The notes under the pieces: generated by a model
What the model saw: the letters and a program-made list of their open reading frames with translations, nothing else
Databases searched by the model: none
What the model was told of the DNA's origin: nothing
Program-made: the position numbers and the translations under genes
Origin: Rhyacichthys aspro
Lineage: Eukaryota; Chordata; Actinopteri; Gobiiformes; Rhyacichthyidae
DNA length: 64,000 nucleotides
Direction of reading: 5' to 3'
Assembly: GCA_036850595.1 (NCBI GenBank)
Contig: CM072151.1
Span: 21,553,307 to 21,617,306, forward strand
Shown here: positions 1-12,900 of the stretch, one piece after another
Layout: each line of letters begins with the position of its first letter
How positions within the stretch are numbered: the stretch's first letter is position 1

Positions 1-1980
1 TGCAAACTCACTTTAGCATGTCTCTGTAGCTACAAGCTAAACACACGCTGCAGTACATTCAAATAAAATCATCTAACACTATTTAGTCCTATGATAGTGT
101 TATTTAGTGTCCAGGTAACTACAGAAGAAATGGTAGGAACAAATTGTGAAGTTTGGGGGATAGAAATGCAGTGACATAAATCTGTGTTAAACAAATCTCT
201 TTACTTTTCACATAAAGTAACTATAACTTAATTCCTGTTTAAATGTATAATTATGTAGTTTGTACACATTATACTGCAGCCTGTCTCCAGATGTCCTCAA
301 AACCAGGAATAATCCTAGAATGATCATAATCTGACTGTGTTTCCTACCTTCTGCTGGAGAGGATGACCTGTGGATTTCATGAAGACTAATCTACTCAGGT
401 CTCTAAGATGATGATGCATATGTCATTGCTGTGGACAAATCTCAGCTTCAATAAAGTTATATTTTACATGACTCTGTATATTTATGTAATGCACGTTACT
501 GTGAAAGACAACTGGATTCATTTTGTGATATGTGACTGCCTTTTGCCTGGTGGCTGGATCAAGGGCTGAAGTGAGCTGTGACCGTGAGAAGAACTGAGGG
601 GTCTAGGTTTGGGGTGGATTAGTTTGAGACAGATGAATGTGCCTTTGCCTGTTGTCCCCAGAGCTGATGTGCATTGGAGTGTTGTGCATCAGAAACTAAG
701 GTGTACAGTTCCCTAGCAAAAGTTATACCGGGACAAAACAAACAAAAGCGAGCCAGACTATAGCAAACATTCATTAATTTAAGAGATAAAGTCTCACGTT
801 GCAGAAGTTACAAACAGGAAAGTAAATGTGCTTGCAATAAATCTGTTTTCTCACATCCCATAAATCACGTTGCCACTACCTATTAAATGAAGTGGGGAGA
901 TTGTACAAACAATAATAATCTCTGAGGAAATTCATTATAATCCTGGTAATGCGGCTGCCTCTTATTGATATGATTATGATAACAAATGAGGGCTTATTTT
1001 CACATTTTTCAACAGTTGACGACACATGCTTTAATACTGCAACCACATGTGCCATAGACATCTGCAGTTATGTAAACGTCAGAGAGTTTTAGCCTTGGTT
1101 CTTAACACAGAAGTAGTGTTTTTGTGTCAAATAAGTATTCTTTATAAGGGGCAAATCTCAGCTGATATTAGATTTTTGGGTGCATTGACTAGCCTGTCCA
1201 GAAATAGCCATTCAGTTCTATGAATCAACTATTTACACTCAAATCAGACCAGTTGTTTTGCACTGGTTAACTTAAAGCCTTTTCACAATGACTCCAGACC
1301 CACTTCCACTCAGCTTCTAGGGCACTTGGTGTGTAGTGACACTCGCAGCTGAATGGACTTCCCTACATCACTGAGTAGGCTCTAACTTGTTCGCTCAGTT
1401 TTCGGACACTCTCCCCTCGCTCTGTTGGGAATGGGAACTCTCTGTCGCCATAGTTACCCACCAAGAAAAAGTGGCACAACTTAACGTTAAATGCGTATTT
1501 ACAATTAAACAAACGCATGGATTTTTTCCAGACCAACACACTTTTTAAAAACTTTTAAAAACAATTTATCTTCATGCTTGCATAAATAGTCTTGTTTTAG
1601 AATTGTATGCCTCCACAACAAACGTGGAACTTAATTTGTATGCAGCATCTACCATGGTGACTAAAAGCCAGTGTTGCATGCAGCAACCAAGGCAGCATAG
1701 GTGCAGACTCAATCTAATAAGCCACTCACCCTTGACATTTCACAGTTTCGGATGGCCCTTACTATGGTGGATACTCTGTGTGAACATGCAAATTGATGGG
1801 AAGTGGGTAGGGTAAGGGAATAGGGGAGCTGTTTTGGAAAGACCCCTAGAGTCCTGTCTCATGGCGATAGAGAACATAAGGGTTAGGGTTATCACATGGC
1901 TTCGCAAGTAAGAAAAAAAAAAGTTAGTTAATGGCAGGCAGCAACACGTTTTTAGTTCCCTTTATGTTATCTGCTATATG
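1..1980. other. Non-coding DNA, nothing recognised
   Basis: I see no protein-like open frame, RNA gene or clear repeat here. Short open frames have no domain character. A short telomere-like word (two TTAGGG-type units near 1880-1895) is too small to mean anything. Confidence 0.5.
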
Positions 1981-1986
1981 CCATGT

Positions 1987-2013
1987 AAAAAAAAAAAAAA
2001 AAAAAAAAAAAAA
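1987..2013. repeat. Poly(A) run
   Basis: An almost pure run of A, about 27 bases. It could be the tail of an old retroposed copy, but no recognisable retroposon body precedes it, so it is recorded as a simple repeat only. Confidence 0.85.
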
Positions 2014-3750
2014 TAGCCAAAAAACCAGTGAAAATATGCTAATTGGTGGATTACACACGTGTCTTTCTGATGTTTTGAAAATCTCTCCCCACTTCCTCAA
2101 CAGGCAGACCTAGTCATACATTTAGGTAGAAATAATTAGTTTAATATGTCCTAATTATATATAGATACAAATTGAAAAAAATTAACAAAGTAACCACCAT
2201 TGTTTGCAATAAAATGGTTAATTCTTTTGCTAGCTTGAACAATTTCATTGTAAGCCACAACTGTATTTAAGAGCATGAATGCACAAAATTAAGTGACACA
2301 TATAGAAACCATGCTTTAAGTAAAAAAAAACCCAAAAAAACGAGAATGAGAAAATGAAACCATGACACAAATAATATCAAGAAAATAGTTCACAGCTTCC
2401 AATTGACTTTGTTTCATTATGTTTTCTCTCTCTCTCAGTTGATACTGTTCATTCCATGGGCATCAACCTCAGTTGTTTTTGGTTCAGGGGGTGGCACAAT
2501 CAGTAACATCCAGAGGGTCCTATGCTAAAGAAAGGAGGTATGTAGAAACATTTAAGATCATTTTCTTTTCTGCTTTGTTTATTGAAGAGAAACCTGCTTT
2601 TGTTGCGGCAGATTCAGCCTTAATGCATCAAAGGTTTAAGTTTGTCTATATAAATATGAATGCAATGGAAAGCATGGACAAAGATGAACAACCACCCACC
2701 CTCCAGTAAATTAGTACCTGAATGTGCTAATTAAAGATCGTCTGTGCACATGAAAGTACTGAATGGTGCATCAGCATATAAGTGTAAATATTGCATTTAT
2801 GGTTCTTTCAGCGTCTACTCACAGAAACCAGTCGCTGATTACATAACAAGCCTCTGTCTTAGTCAATCAGAGGCTAATTACACAACCACAGAGAGCAGCG
2901 ACTGGAGGTGCACCGTCTGAACATTAATCAGACGCACGAGTATACAACCACAGTGCATTCACCCAAACAGAAGCTGCGGGTTCAGTGCTTACTTTTCACT
3001 CTTACAGTCAGGAAAATTGAACATTTCGAAAAAGTTTGAAAAGCAAGTCTTCCACAAACTTCTTTTGTGTGTGCTATATTTTGTAACATTTTATTTGTCC
3101 AGTGCACAAAAGGACAGTTAGGGTGTCTGCCTGGATTGAAGTGTTCACTAAAATTCATCACTGTGGCGTGTTAGCTTTGTGTAATGCTGTGTGAATGTGT
3201 ATGTCCTTCGGAAAATCTCATCCTCTTCACTAATCAAGCCTCCTCAGTGTGGGTGCAAACAGTGATCATAATTAACTCAGCTGTTTCATAACTGAGTCGA
3301 GGCACTGCTTGCACAACACCATTGAACATAGAAATCATTTTGGAAACTCTACTTGGTTGTGTGTTGGGCTCAGATTAGCTTTTATTTTGTTGTGAGCGTA
3401 TGTTCAGAACATCTGACTAAAAATGTTCTCTCAGTTTATCTCGACTATCTGGTTTATCTGGAACTATTTTGGTAGCTTTGGAAGTGTTCTGTAGAATTAC
3501 TGTGTTTGTGCCAGTAGCAAATGTACCAATATCCAGTATCAGTTTTTTTTTCCTTCTGTCCTGCTCATGGCAACTTAATTTAATCTTGTTCCACTGAATG
3601 TTCGGACGAATGGTGAGGTAGTAGTGGCAGTTATGTACCCGTTTTAGATTTGACTGATTTAATGTTACTGATGTGAACAACACATGCTGTTGATCTGACT
3701 GGATTAAATTCAGGTGATGGTTACTGACAGGTGGGTTATCCAATCAGCTC
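2014..3750. other. Non-coding DNA with one nested hairpin
   Basis: No gene or transposon recognised. The stretch around 2800-2960 has a more balanced base composition and a nested inverted repeat, listed separately. Confidence 0.45.
2828..2905. repeat. Nested inverted repeat (two-tier hairpin)
   Basis: An outer 10-bp stem, CCAGTCGCTG (2828-2837) with CAGCGACTGG (2896-2905), encloses an inner 8-bp stem, AGCCTCTG (2849-2856) with CAGAGGCT (2868-2875). A further 6-bp pair outside it (GCGTCT 2811-2816, AGACGC 2930-2935) may be chance. The hairpin is visible in the sequence. Whether it is transcribed or functional is unknown. Confidence 0.6.
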
Positions 3751-3753
3751 CAT

Positions 3754-4263
3754 CAGGGGAGCTCCCGGTTTGTCTTGAAAATCTTGAAATTTAAGACCTT
3801 TTAATACCACTTACAATAAACTTTAAAGAATAATAAACTATATGAATTTAAAATATACACAGACACATAAACTCAAGGGTTTTTATTGCGATAGAACAAA
3901 ATGGTAATTTTAAAATAAAATGCAGCAATTCAATAATCTATTTTAACTCAAGGCAGTGTTGCTAGACAGGCTTTAGACTTAAGCTTTTCTAACTTTCAAC
4001 CTTGGCACAGTAGCGCACACCTTACATTACATGTTATAAATATGTAATTATTGCAAAGCTGTAAAAACTTCTATTTTTGATGACAATAGCCTAATGTAAG
4101 AGTACTAATTAAATCCTGTTAATTAGCTACAAAATGTAAGGCCTATGTGGTGTAAATTTAACACCTTTTCATGAAATGTAAGACTGTTTAGGCCTTAAAC
4201 TTGGCACTATTGAATTTAACACCATTTTAATACTTTTAAGACCCCACAGCTACCGTGCCCAGG
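3754..4263. mobile_element. hAT-like non-autonomous DNA element
   Basis: The left end begins CAGGGGAGCTCC. The right end, read in reverse complement, begins CTGGGCACGG and continues into a GGGTCTTAAAAGTATTAA-type stretch. Both ends carry repeated words around AAGACCTTTTAATACC or TTTAAGACC. This pattern is seen in short teleost hAT-like elements whose ends read CAGGG followed by GTCTTAAAA. The middle is AT-rich without coding potential. I could not identify an 8-bp target duplication, so the exact borders are soft. Confidence 0.4.
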
Positions 4264-5274
4264 TTTTCATCTAAAGTACCTAACCCTTTCCAAATGCTTT
4301 GTGTTCACCAGAGAAGACTTTTTAGATTTTTTTTTAGACCAAAACATAAAGTTTTGTAAAAATCGAGTTAGAACCTGTTTGTAAAGTCTGTAATAACCCT
4401 CATTTCCACTGATTATTGGCCAGTCCAGCCTCTGTGTCCACATTTCTCTGTCCAGACTGGTTTTGGCAGAGTTCATGTCATCAGAGCCTCCTCTAACTGC
4501 CGGAGCGATGCCATGCTGTTTCATGCTAATGTGCTCATGATGCTAATGATGACACTTAGTGGAGCAGGCTTTTTCAGTTTTTTCCTGTTCTGATTAGACA
4601 ACATTATGCAGACAGTTTACACATGGCTGAATTTGAGAGGCTTGTGCTGACGTTCTCATCTGTCACCCCATCACACACACAGCCACCACTGTGTCTAATG
4701 CTTTTATAAAATGTTCATTCTGCGGCAAGGCTGCCAAGTTATGAAACACACTGGAGCTGTTTATCCTCTGCTAGCCCTATTGTGTCTCAACCACTTTTTA
4801 TGTATTCATGATCAAAACCATCACAGTAATTAATATGGCATGAATCCAGGGTCCCCATGTGCACTGAAAAACCTGGAAATTATATGAAATATCCAAAAGT
4901 CCTAAAAATAATCAGATTCAAGAGATTATTTCTTTGCTGTCCAACATAGATGCCGAAACAATCAGTAAGATTAAAAAAAAACAAACATTTAAAATGGCCA
5001 CATGTTGAAAAAAGAATTTAAATATATACTACATACATTACAGTAACAATAATGTAAGTGCAAACTAAGAATAGGAACACTTCACACCAGGTAACATTAG
5101 ATATAATTACAGATATACAGAAATAGGAGATAATTGCAGGATCACAACAATCTAACGCTATCAAAAATTGCTCTGTTTTGATCCGTTTGAATATAAGATA
5201 AGCAGGGAAGGTCTCTGTGCTGCTGCTGGGGGTTTTGTGGGGTGGAACTCCAGTAACACCAGTCCCCCAGCCGT
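4264..5274. other. AT-rich non-coding DNA, possibly a decayed repeat
   Basis: No gene. Around 4850-4925 the wording (gggtccccatg, then aacctggaaat, then aagtccta) resembles the start of a known type of fish DNA repeat, but no second end was found. Confidence 0.3.
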
Positions 5275-5893
5275 TTTAAAGGTCCTATATTATACTATAT
5301 ATAATATTGAACATTATACAGTGTATTTTGGATACATTTAGGTTACCATATCATGTTTTGCAACATGAAACACACAATAATGATCTTATACAAGCGGTTT
5401 GGATGAGCTCTCATCATGAGTCCAAAGTGAACGGTCTGATTTGGCGCTGTCACTTTAAGGCTCAGCTCTCCCGTGTTGGCTCTGCCCACTTCCTGCCTGA
5501 CGTCACGCTATAGCTATGCGCTGGAAACAGACTGAAGTAAACACGGTACTGTTGTGCAGTGTATTGAAAGTAAAGGAAAAGTATTGACAGTAAGTAAGCT
5601 AACACAGTAGCAGCGATGCTTCTCTGTGTCTGAGCTGCAGAGCATGGCACTTGTTGACAGTGCAGGAGAGAGGGGCAGGAGGAGTGTGGAGGAGCACTTC
5701 CTGGAGAGGAGTGGTTTATTTCACATATTGACGTCATTGTGTGAAACAGCTTGTTGAAAGGACTGTAGCTCAAACTAAATAAATTAAACATGAAACAAAA
5801 CACAACTTTGGGTATGTGTTTGAGGTAGAAACAACGTTATAACATGGTTAAAAGCTCAGAAAAGTCAATTTAGCATAATATGGAACCTTTAAA
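5275..5893. mobile_element. MITE of about 619 bp with terminal inverted repeats
   Basis: The left end reads TTTAAAGGTCCTATATTAT. The right end in reverse complement reads TTTAAAGGTTCCATATTAT, and the match continues a few bases further as an imperfect repeat. TTAA is present at both borders (5276-5279 and 5889-5892), which would fit a TTAA target duplication. The interior has no coding potential and contains a GC-richer block (about 5440-5520) with a CACTTTAAGG/ACTTCCTGCC/TGACGTCACG series that recurs in fish elements of this kind. The superfamily is uncertain: TTAA suggests piggyBac-like, but the termini are not diagnostic. Confidence 0.65.
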
Positions 5894-6059
5894 GTCTAAT
5901 GGCTATATGCTTTCTAATGAAATCTGAATTAATATTTGCGCCCCTCAGTAAAAACAGTAAATAACCAACATTTAACAGATGTTACTATTCTGAAGATGCA
6001 CAAGGATTGAGGAGGATGGCAGGCACACTCACCTCCTGTGCTGTTACAGCCATTTGACA

Positions 6060-6358
6060 CGCCTCTACTTGACTCTTTGTCATCATCAAAACAAAACTGC
6101 TGACCCTTGGCTGGACAGAAACCTCCAATATAACATTGCTGTCCCGGGATGAGTACTTGACTTGACATGAGAGATTAGTGAATATATATATATATCATAT
6201 TCACTAATCTCTCATGTCAAGTCAAGTACTCATCCCGGGACAGCAATGTCATACAAGAAAGGAAACAGGCCAATACTCTGGAACCTAGCAGAGACGGATA
6301 TGTACAAAATCCACTAAAATGACCCTACTGTTTCAGAAGTTACATGGTGCAGCTTTAA
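6060..6358 (+). mobile_element. Non-autonomous hAT-like element, copy A, with perfect hairpin
   Basis: The right end reads GTTACATGGTGCAGCTTTAA, a common terminus of short teleost hAT-like elements. The segment beginning ctggacagaaacctccaa (about 6109) recurs at 44613, and tgtttcagaag near the end matches tgtttattcagaag at 44751. So this is one of several copies of a dispersed family in the window. Its left border could not be placed. The middle of this copy holds an unusually perfect hairpin, listed separately. Confidence 0.5.
6133..6249. repeat. 53-bp perfect inverted repeat, 11-base loop
   Basis: The left arm 6133-6185 and right arm 6197-6249 are exact reverse complements over 53 bp, with an AT-rich loop. 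The arms begin acattgctgtcccggg. The same place in the copy at 44.6 kb has no such long arm, only a different 13-bp hairpin. The long arm therefore arose in this copy alone, or is an assembly artefact. Confidence 0.95.
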
Positions 6359-6376
6359 AATGCATATCCTTTATTA

Positions 6377-6804
6377 TTCATTCATTCATTCATTCATTCA
6401 TTTTCTACTGCTTAGTCCTGTTTGGGGTCGCGGGTGGCTGGAGCCTATCCCAGCAGCTTTGGGCCTTAGGCGGGGTACACCCTGGACAGTGGCCAGTTTG
6501 TCGCAGGGACACTTATAGACGAACATTGACAGACAACCATTCACTCTCACATTGATCCACTAGGGGCACTTTAGAGTTAACAATTCACCTATACATGCAT
6601 GTCTTTGGATGGTGGGCTGAAGCCGGAGTGCCCAGAGAGAACCCACGGTGACACGGGGAGGACATGCAGACTCCTCACAGAAAGACCAGAGTTTGACGAT
6701 GATGGTTGAGTCGGCCAGAATGAGCCAAGGATGTTTTGAGTCGGCCGGAGTTTGACCTCACGACCTTCTTGCTGTGAAGCAGGAGCGCTAACCACTCTGC
6801 TACT
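6377..6804 (-). mobile_element. LINE 3' end with (ATTC)n tail, minus strand
   Basis: A run of ATTC units (6377-6401) is followed by wording typical of a very common teleost LINE 3' region: GGGGTCGCGG, GGAGCCTATCCCAGCAG, GGCGGGGTACACCCTGGACA, then CATGTCTTTGGA, a GGAGGACATGCAGACTCC block and a CTTCTTGCTGTGAAGC end. The short-tandem tail marks the 3' end, so the element points leftward. Only the untranslated 3' part is present, as expected for a 5'-truncated insertion. I cannot decide between L2/Maui-type and RTE/Expander-type families by eye. A second copy, in the opposite orientation, lies at 45821. Confidence 0.8.
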
Positions 6805-6824
6805 TTATTACTGAATTTAAAAAA

Positions 6825-6914
6825 CTGTTTAGCACATTTAGAGGATTTTATTATATTTTCAGTTCATCCTTTATTACTGAAAATATAATAAAATCCTCCA
6901 AATGTGCTAAACAG
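6825..6914. repeat. 39-bp fold-back repeat, 12-base loop
   Basis: The left arm 6825-6863 and right arm 6876-6914 are reverse complements with a single mismatch. The arms start ctgtttagcacattt. This is the second long hairpin within about 700 bp; the LINE end lies between them. Confidence 0.92.
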
Positions 6915-9900
6915 TCCCATGCCATTTTTGCAGTTTTTTAATGGTGCAAGGTCTTAGTAAAACCTTGCTCTTTGGGGTTTTAACTTCCATGCACATTTAC
7001 ATAAGTATTGCTAATTTTGTTATATTTCTTATATTGAATTGAATTTAATTAAATGCTTTTGGGCATAGACCTTTGTGATTCCACCACTTTTAAAAGGGTT
7101 TATAGACAGGATTAGTCAGCCTTATTGTACACTTCCTAATTATCCCTACTTTTGTGTTTTTGAGTTTCATAATGGTGCATTGCAAAGAACTGTCAATAAT
7201 AACACTTTAAATCTGTTTAAATTACAATTGGATGCAACTATTAGACTTTAGAGTTAGTGCTTAACAGGCATGGTGTAATTTATTAAATGCACTTGATCCT
7301 GTTTTTAATGTTGCGTATTTGTTTGTTTATTGTATTTTAAAAGAACATTTCTTAACTGTTCTGAACCAGTTAAAAAGGCTGTCCTTACACCACACTGACC
7401 CTGCAAAACTCATTAATGATTTTAGAGCAATACCTGCTCAGACCAGATTATTGTAAAGGAGCTCAAATCCAAAATGAATAGCCTCTCAGGGGAAATAATG
7501 AAGTTGGAGATGGAAAAGTGTGTCCTTGTCGTTAAGTAACAGTAGAACACTACCCTATCTAAATGAACTTCTGTCAATTCTCATTTCAGACCCGTGTGGC
7601 TGAAATTGTTATTCATTCTCACTTGTACAAGACATGCTTGTCTGCTTTCATTTTGTTGGCAGGTGCTGTTCTCTTCTCTTTTTTATCCTTTGTATTCATA
7701 TTTCACAAAAGTCTACAATCTATGCAGAACTTACACAACTAACAAAAAATAGAAAATCTCATTTTCTCTCAAAGTTGCTGGTAACCTATGCCAAAAATGA
7801 TGACTGTGAAATCCATTCATTATATTTTTGGCCTCCATTGTGCAAAAGTGCTTCAGAATTTTTTTCTGTTGTAGTCTCCCTTCTAGACATGTGTGCTCAG
7901 CAGGGCTGGTTCTACAGGGATGCAAAAGTTTTCTGCATCCTCAACTGAAGCTATTAAAAAGGTGCCTCACATCACACATCACCAATCAACACCGGTGTGC
8001 ATGACTGTGCAGTGTTATAAACAGTTATCTCTGTGGATATTGAAGCAGCTGCTGAACACCAGCAACACTGCCTCAGTCAGTAAATCTCTGAGCTGTGTAA
8101 ATATGTCCCCAACAGACACTTTTTTAACAGGTACATGTAGGACAGCAGTTTACAGGTACAAAGGTCTGTGGGTTAGAGTAGTGTCCAGTTACAAACTTGT
8201 GCCATGTCAGAAAAGGCATTCACTCACATTTTGGACAGAAGAGCAGTTGTTTGATCAGTAAATACAGTTGTGTATGTGCTGCTGAGTTGGTTAAATGCCA
8301 CCACTACTACCTACACTACACTTAACCTTGTGGACCTCTAGCAATTTTAATTCAAGGACAATGACTTGTTAAAAAAATGATTGTTCTGTGGCTAAATATG
8401 TAATGATTGGGGCGGCAGCTTTTGTAAATATCAACATGCTGCTAATGCAGTTGGAGTCAAGGTCATTGGAAGGCTTTTCTTGCCGTACGCTCATGGCTGT
8501 TCGTATTTTCCTCTGTACTGTTCACTTCAAGCAATATATTAGCGTCTTATTTGGGAGAACCTTCTAAAATAAATGTAATGTGTAGTTGTTCTAATCGGCT
8601 ATTTCCCTGATCAGCAACTTTACACCAGCTTTAATATATGAATTGTTTGGTTTGGCAGGTTTGGATTGGTAGATGATCACTCACACTTCATAAAGGACTG
8701 TGCACTGTTCCAAGGATGCACAAACACCTGAGATAAAACAACTGCAGCAACACATACAGCAAAAAACATTTTTGTGTTACACAGATCACCATTCTTAGGG
8801 AATATCTGAGCTGCCCTTGGAGCAGAGAGGAGTCATATGAGAAAGACTGGAGACTTTCTGGATAAACAAGGCCTATTTTTTGTAGAAGGGAACACAGTTC
8901 CTCATACAGAAAAGGTCTGTTTTGAGCATCTAGTATCCCGCCACTAACACAGCTACAGAAGGATATTTATTTTTAATATTCCAGCAATAAAACAAGACAG
9001 TTAAAAGTAAATGTCAGTATCGTGTGTCCCAGGCGAGCAGCACTCCTTGTGCAGCAGCAGAACAGTTTATGTTGTGTTGACCTCTGAGCAGCAGCAGCAG
9101 TTGCAGTGGCATAGATTCAGTCCATTTGACCTGAGGACAGTGTGGAGGAGCCCAGTCCACAAAGTGCAGCTTTAAGACCAGTCAGAAACATGCTTTCTTT
9201 TATGTAGGTGCTTAAGCCAGTGTTAGTATCATGTTTCTCAGACGATAAACAGCAAGCAGCCATGTTTTCAGATAAGTCTCAGGAGAGAAAACAGTGCCAG
9301 AGCCAGGCAGGTTCAGTTCAGTTCAGTGCTGGAGCAGTGGAAACAACCATCAAGGCACCAGAATTAACTACCCAGACACTAGGCCATTAACAGGTCTCAT
9401 TACCATTCACAGTTATCACAGAAGACAGTCACAGTCCTTTTTGTTATTTATTTATTAAGGATCTGCAGCTGTACAGTCCAAAAGAAGTAAAGTACTTTTA
9501 GAGGTACTAAAGAGGATTAAGGACATGTATATTCAGAGACTTTAGGAGAAGAATATAGTCACTGTACTGGTTAACATTAAACCATTTGACAAAGTTTCTC
9601 AAAGATCAGCCTGAAAACACTATTCATTAGGTTATACCACTTTAGAAACTAATACATTACTTTATTTTACAGCTATAAAAACTGAAAACCTCTGTAATTG
9701 ATGTTTAACTGGTTTGATTCAAACACAGGTCACTGCAGCGACTCACTGCCAAGATAAATGGAAACAAATACTAAAGACTAAATTAATGTTACACTTTCAA
9801 TTGCATTAATTTAAGTAAAACTGCATTGACATTGAATTATTGTTAGACTTGGTGAGTCATGTTTGGTCAAAGTGACGTGTCTTGGTCAGAGGATCACATA

Positions 9901-12900
9901 TTTCATAAACTATGGTTTTGTTGCTAGTGCCCTTGCTTTCTTTTGATAACACACGTCTGAGATATTAAGGAGACACTGGTTTTTATCATATTTTTAATAA
10001 TTCAATTAATGAAACTCTAAAGAAAATTACAACTGTCCCTGTAAGCATTTGGTCAGGAAAACCGCAGGTTTATAGTTGTCTGCAACTCATCCACAGATGT
10101 TACCCCTGTTTATCCTTCTGTTTGCAGGCTGTTATGATGGTCAGGGATTATTTGCCTTGTCATTTTAAAACAATTTAGTTCAAATAATGTGCTTCTCCAG
10201 TGACCAATCACAAACATCATTTCAGTTTAAACTAATTACAGCCACACTGTAATATTTTCTTAACTGTGTTTTTAATCAAACAGTTGTTATAGTAATTCTT
10301 TTATTTGAAAAAACAAAACAAAAAAAAACCCCATTATTTTATTAACTTAGCTTCTTGTTTTAGAACAACCCAGATGTGTTGTGTTCAAGGACCTTCACAC
10401 AGGACAGATACACACAGCAGCTACACTAAACAACACAAGACAGACACTAGATAGATAGTTAACTATCTTCTTACTTTTTGACAAAAAGTCTTCAAAATAA
10501 CTGTTACCTTAGCAACTATTAGATAACCTGTTTGCAAAGAGGTTAGTATGATAAATTATATTCTTCTTTTCCTGTCTTCTTACTCTTCCTCACATTTGTT
10601 GTCTTTGGTTTTTAACCTTTCCCTGCTTTCCTTTTCCTTCTGAAACGGTGTGTCTTCTCTGTCAGGAGGTGGGTCTTTGAGCCTTACTTTTAGATTTTCA
10701 CTGACAAAAGGTCCATATTTTATTTCCTAAACTTAGGGTTTTGTCCACTTTTGATCGAGTCTAGCTTTATTTTATTACAGCTCTTTTTTACATCAGTAAA
10801 ACCACCTTCCTCATCTTCCCTGATGCTGGTCCTTTCCTCATCCTCACATGTTAGTTTCTGACTTTGCTTTGTTTTCCTTGTCCTGCTGACACTCACTAAG
10901 CCTGTGCTTTTGACAGGAAAGGGTTTTGGTCTAGTTGAGGCTATTCTACAGACTGTAGCTTTAAAGCTGATGTCTCTGATGAAGTTAGAGGTGTAGAGGT
11001 ACGGCGTTGCACCAGGTGTAGAGAAAGAAGTGTGTGTGTATAATATTTAGATCTAATATAAGTTGGTTCACTAAAGGGTTAAGCTGGACACTGTGTGGTG
11101 GGATCTGTGGTAAATACCCAACCTGTAGTAAATTTACTTAGGCACTTAATAAGACATATAACACATAAGAGATAACACAAAACACATTATGATACATTTT
11201 TATTACAGATTAGGGCAGTAAAAATCTTCTGCAGCATCCAGGGATATTATCAGGCATTGACTTAAGTTTGCTTGAAAACACTTTTATTAACTAATTCTGG
11301 GAGTTGCCACGGTGGTAGCAAGAGCCATACAAGGAACATGGTAGGTTTTACCATGTATTGTATTCATGTGTACACAACTAAATGGTGCCTATAAACAGGG
11401 AATTAATGACTTTAAGGAGACTTCCGAGGCTCTTCCCCAAATCATTAACCCCTTCACAGAGCGACTGTCATGCCTCTCCTTTATCTATAGTTCAGACATA
11501 TGTTAAAAAGAGGGCAGAATCTATGTCACTCATTTTCACACTACAGACTGGTTCTGGATGTCTTAGGCAGGAGAAGTTTATTGACCATCAATACAGGACC
11601 CCGAGAGACAGGATACTCAACACAGTGTAGTATTGAATATACCAGTCTGTCTATGCTTCTGTGGGCTGACATTATAAAGACTAATAGAAGCTCAGTGCAC
11701 ACTTAATGTCAAATCCAGGGAATGGTTTTTACCCAATAGAGATGGAGCCAAGTTATCTGTGCGGCCTTGGCCTTGACGTACCAGTCTGTGACAACTTACA
11801 TGTTGGCCATAAGAGAAGCAAGACTGAAATTTTCCATCAACTATTAATTTAACCGCATTGTGTCACTCACACAAACGTTGCAAATGACATCTATTTTCAT
11901 TTTTGGTATTTTCTGAAAAAAATTTCCATGCAATGAGTTTGTCCATAACTGCTCTCTTGAGGGTGAACTAGGTTTTGTCACTGTTCTGTCAGATCCACAT
12001 ATTGTCATTGTCACATGATGCTCGCTGTACTGGTCTGTGTGCACTGTTATGGATTACCATTCCACACTGGGTTAAACAGGACTGTGCCCTGGGCACTCGG
12101 TACTTACCAAGTGTGTGGTGCATGGGTATTTTGCCGTTTTTGCCAACCTTGAACAGAGCGGTGTCATCCAATTACTTCACAAGAGATCGGTCCATTGTTG
12201 CTGTTGCCTCTGCTCAACATTGTGAGATCCCGGTCTTATTGTGGGCAATACAGCACAAGGTTACTCTGCACCAGCAGTGTAAAACTCTTTTTAACTTCAA
12301 AATGCACCGGTAGAATTGTATGATTTGATGATTTTCATTGGAGTGCAAACCATTTATACACAAGTGGCTGTGATTTTTGTCCAAGTTTTACCTTGTAGTC
12401 AAAAGCATTAAACTAAGGCAGTCCAAACATGTAAAATGATTAAAAAGAAGAAGCCTAGTTTCACCTTGAACTACAACCATACAAATATTATTGTGGACTC
12501 ATGTACACACCTATGCTCATTTACTGTCAAGTCCAATCCCTGGTTACACTCAGAAATAGGGTAGACCATTTCTGTGCTTACAGGTGCAATCTACATAAAT
12601 GTACCCTCGAAGCTTAATTGTATGTATGTGTTCAATGTTGCCAACTCCTCTGTAAGAAAAGCAGCTATTGGCTGTACTTCAAGAATACAGGGTAAGTGGC
12701 ATGTGGTTGTATTTTGTATGTGCTCACAAGTGACTTCATTGCCCAACATTCCATGTTATTGTAATGAACACTGAAGGAGAGATCCTTGTTTTGGGTGGAA
12801 CTGTTATAAGACTATGATTTTGAGTTGCTGATGTTTGGCACAGAAATCAGCCTTAGAATGCAGGCAGTCTGCCTTCTGCCTGTTCAACAGTTGCTAGATT

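Noticed and set aside
1875..1897. Telomere-like TTAGGG words
   Set aside because: Only about two units, which is expected by chance.
6319..6795. Open frames on both strands across 6319-6795
   Set aside because: They fall in the non-coding 3' region of a LINE and its ATTC tail.
11975..12313. 112-codon plus-strand frame with an overlapping minus frame
   Set aside because: No motif in either frame. Composition resembles the surroundings.
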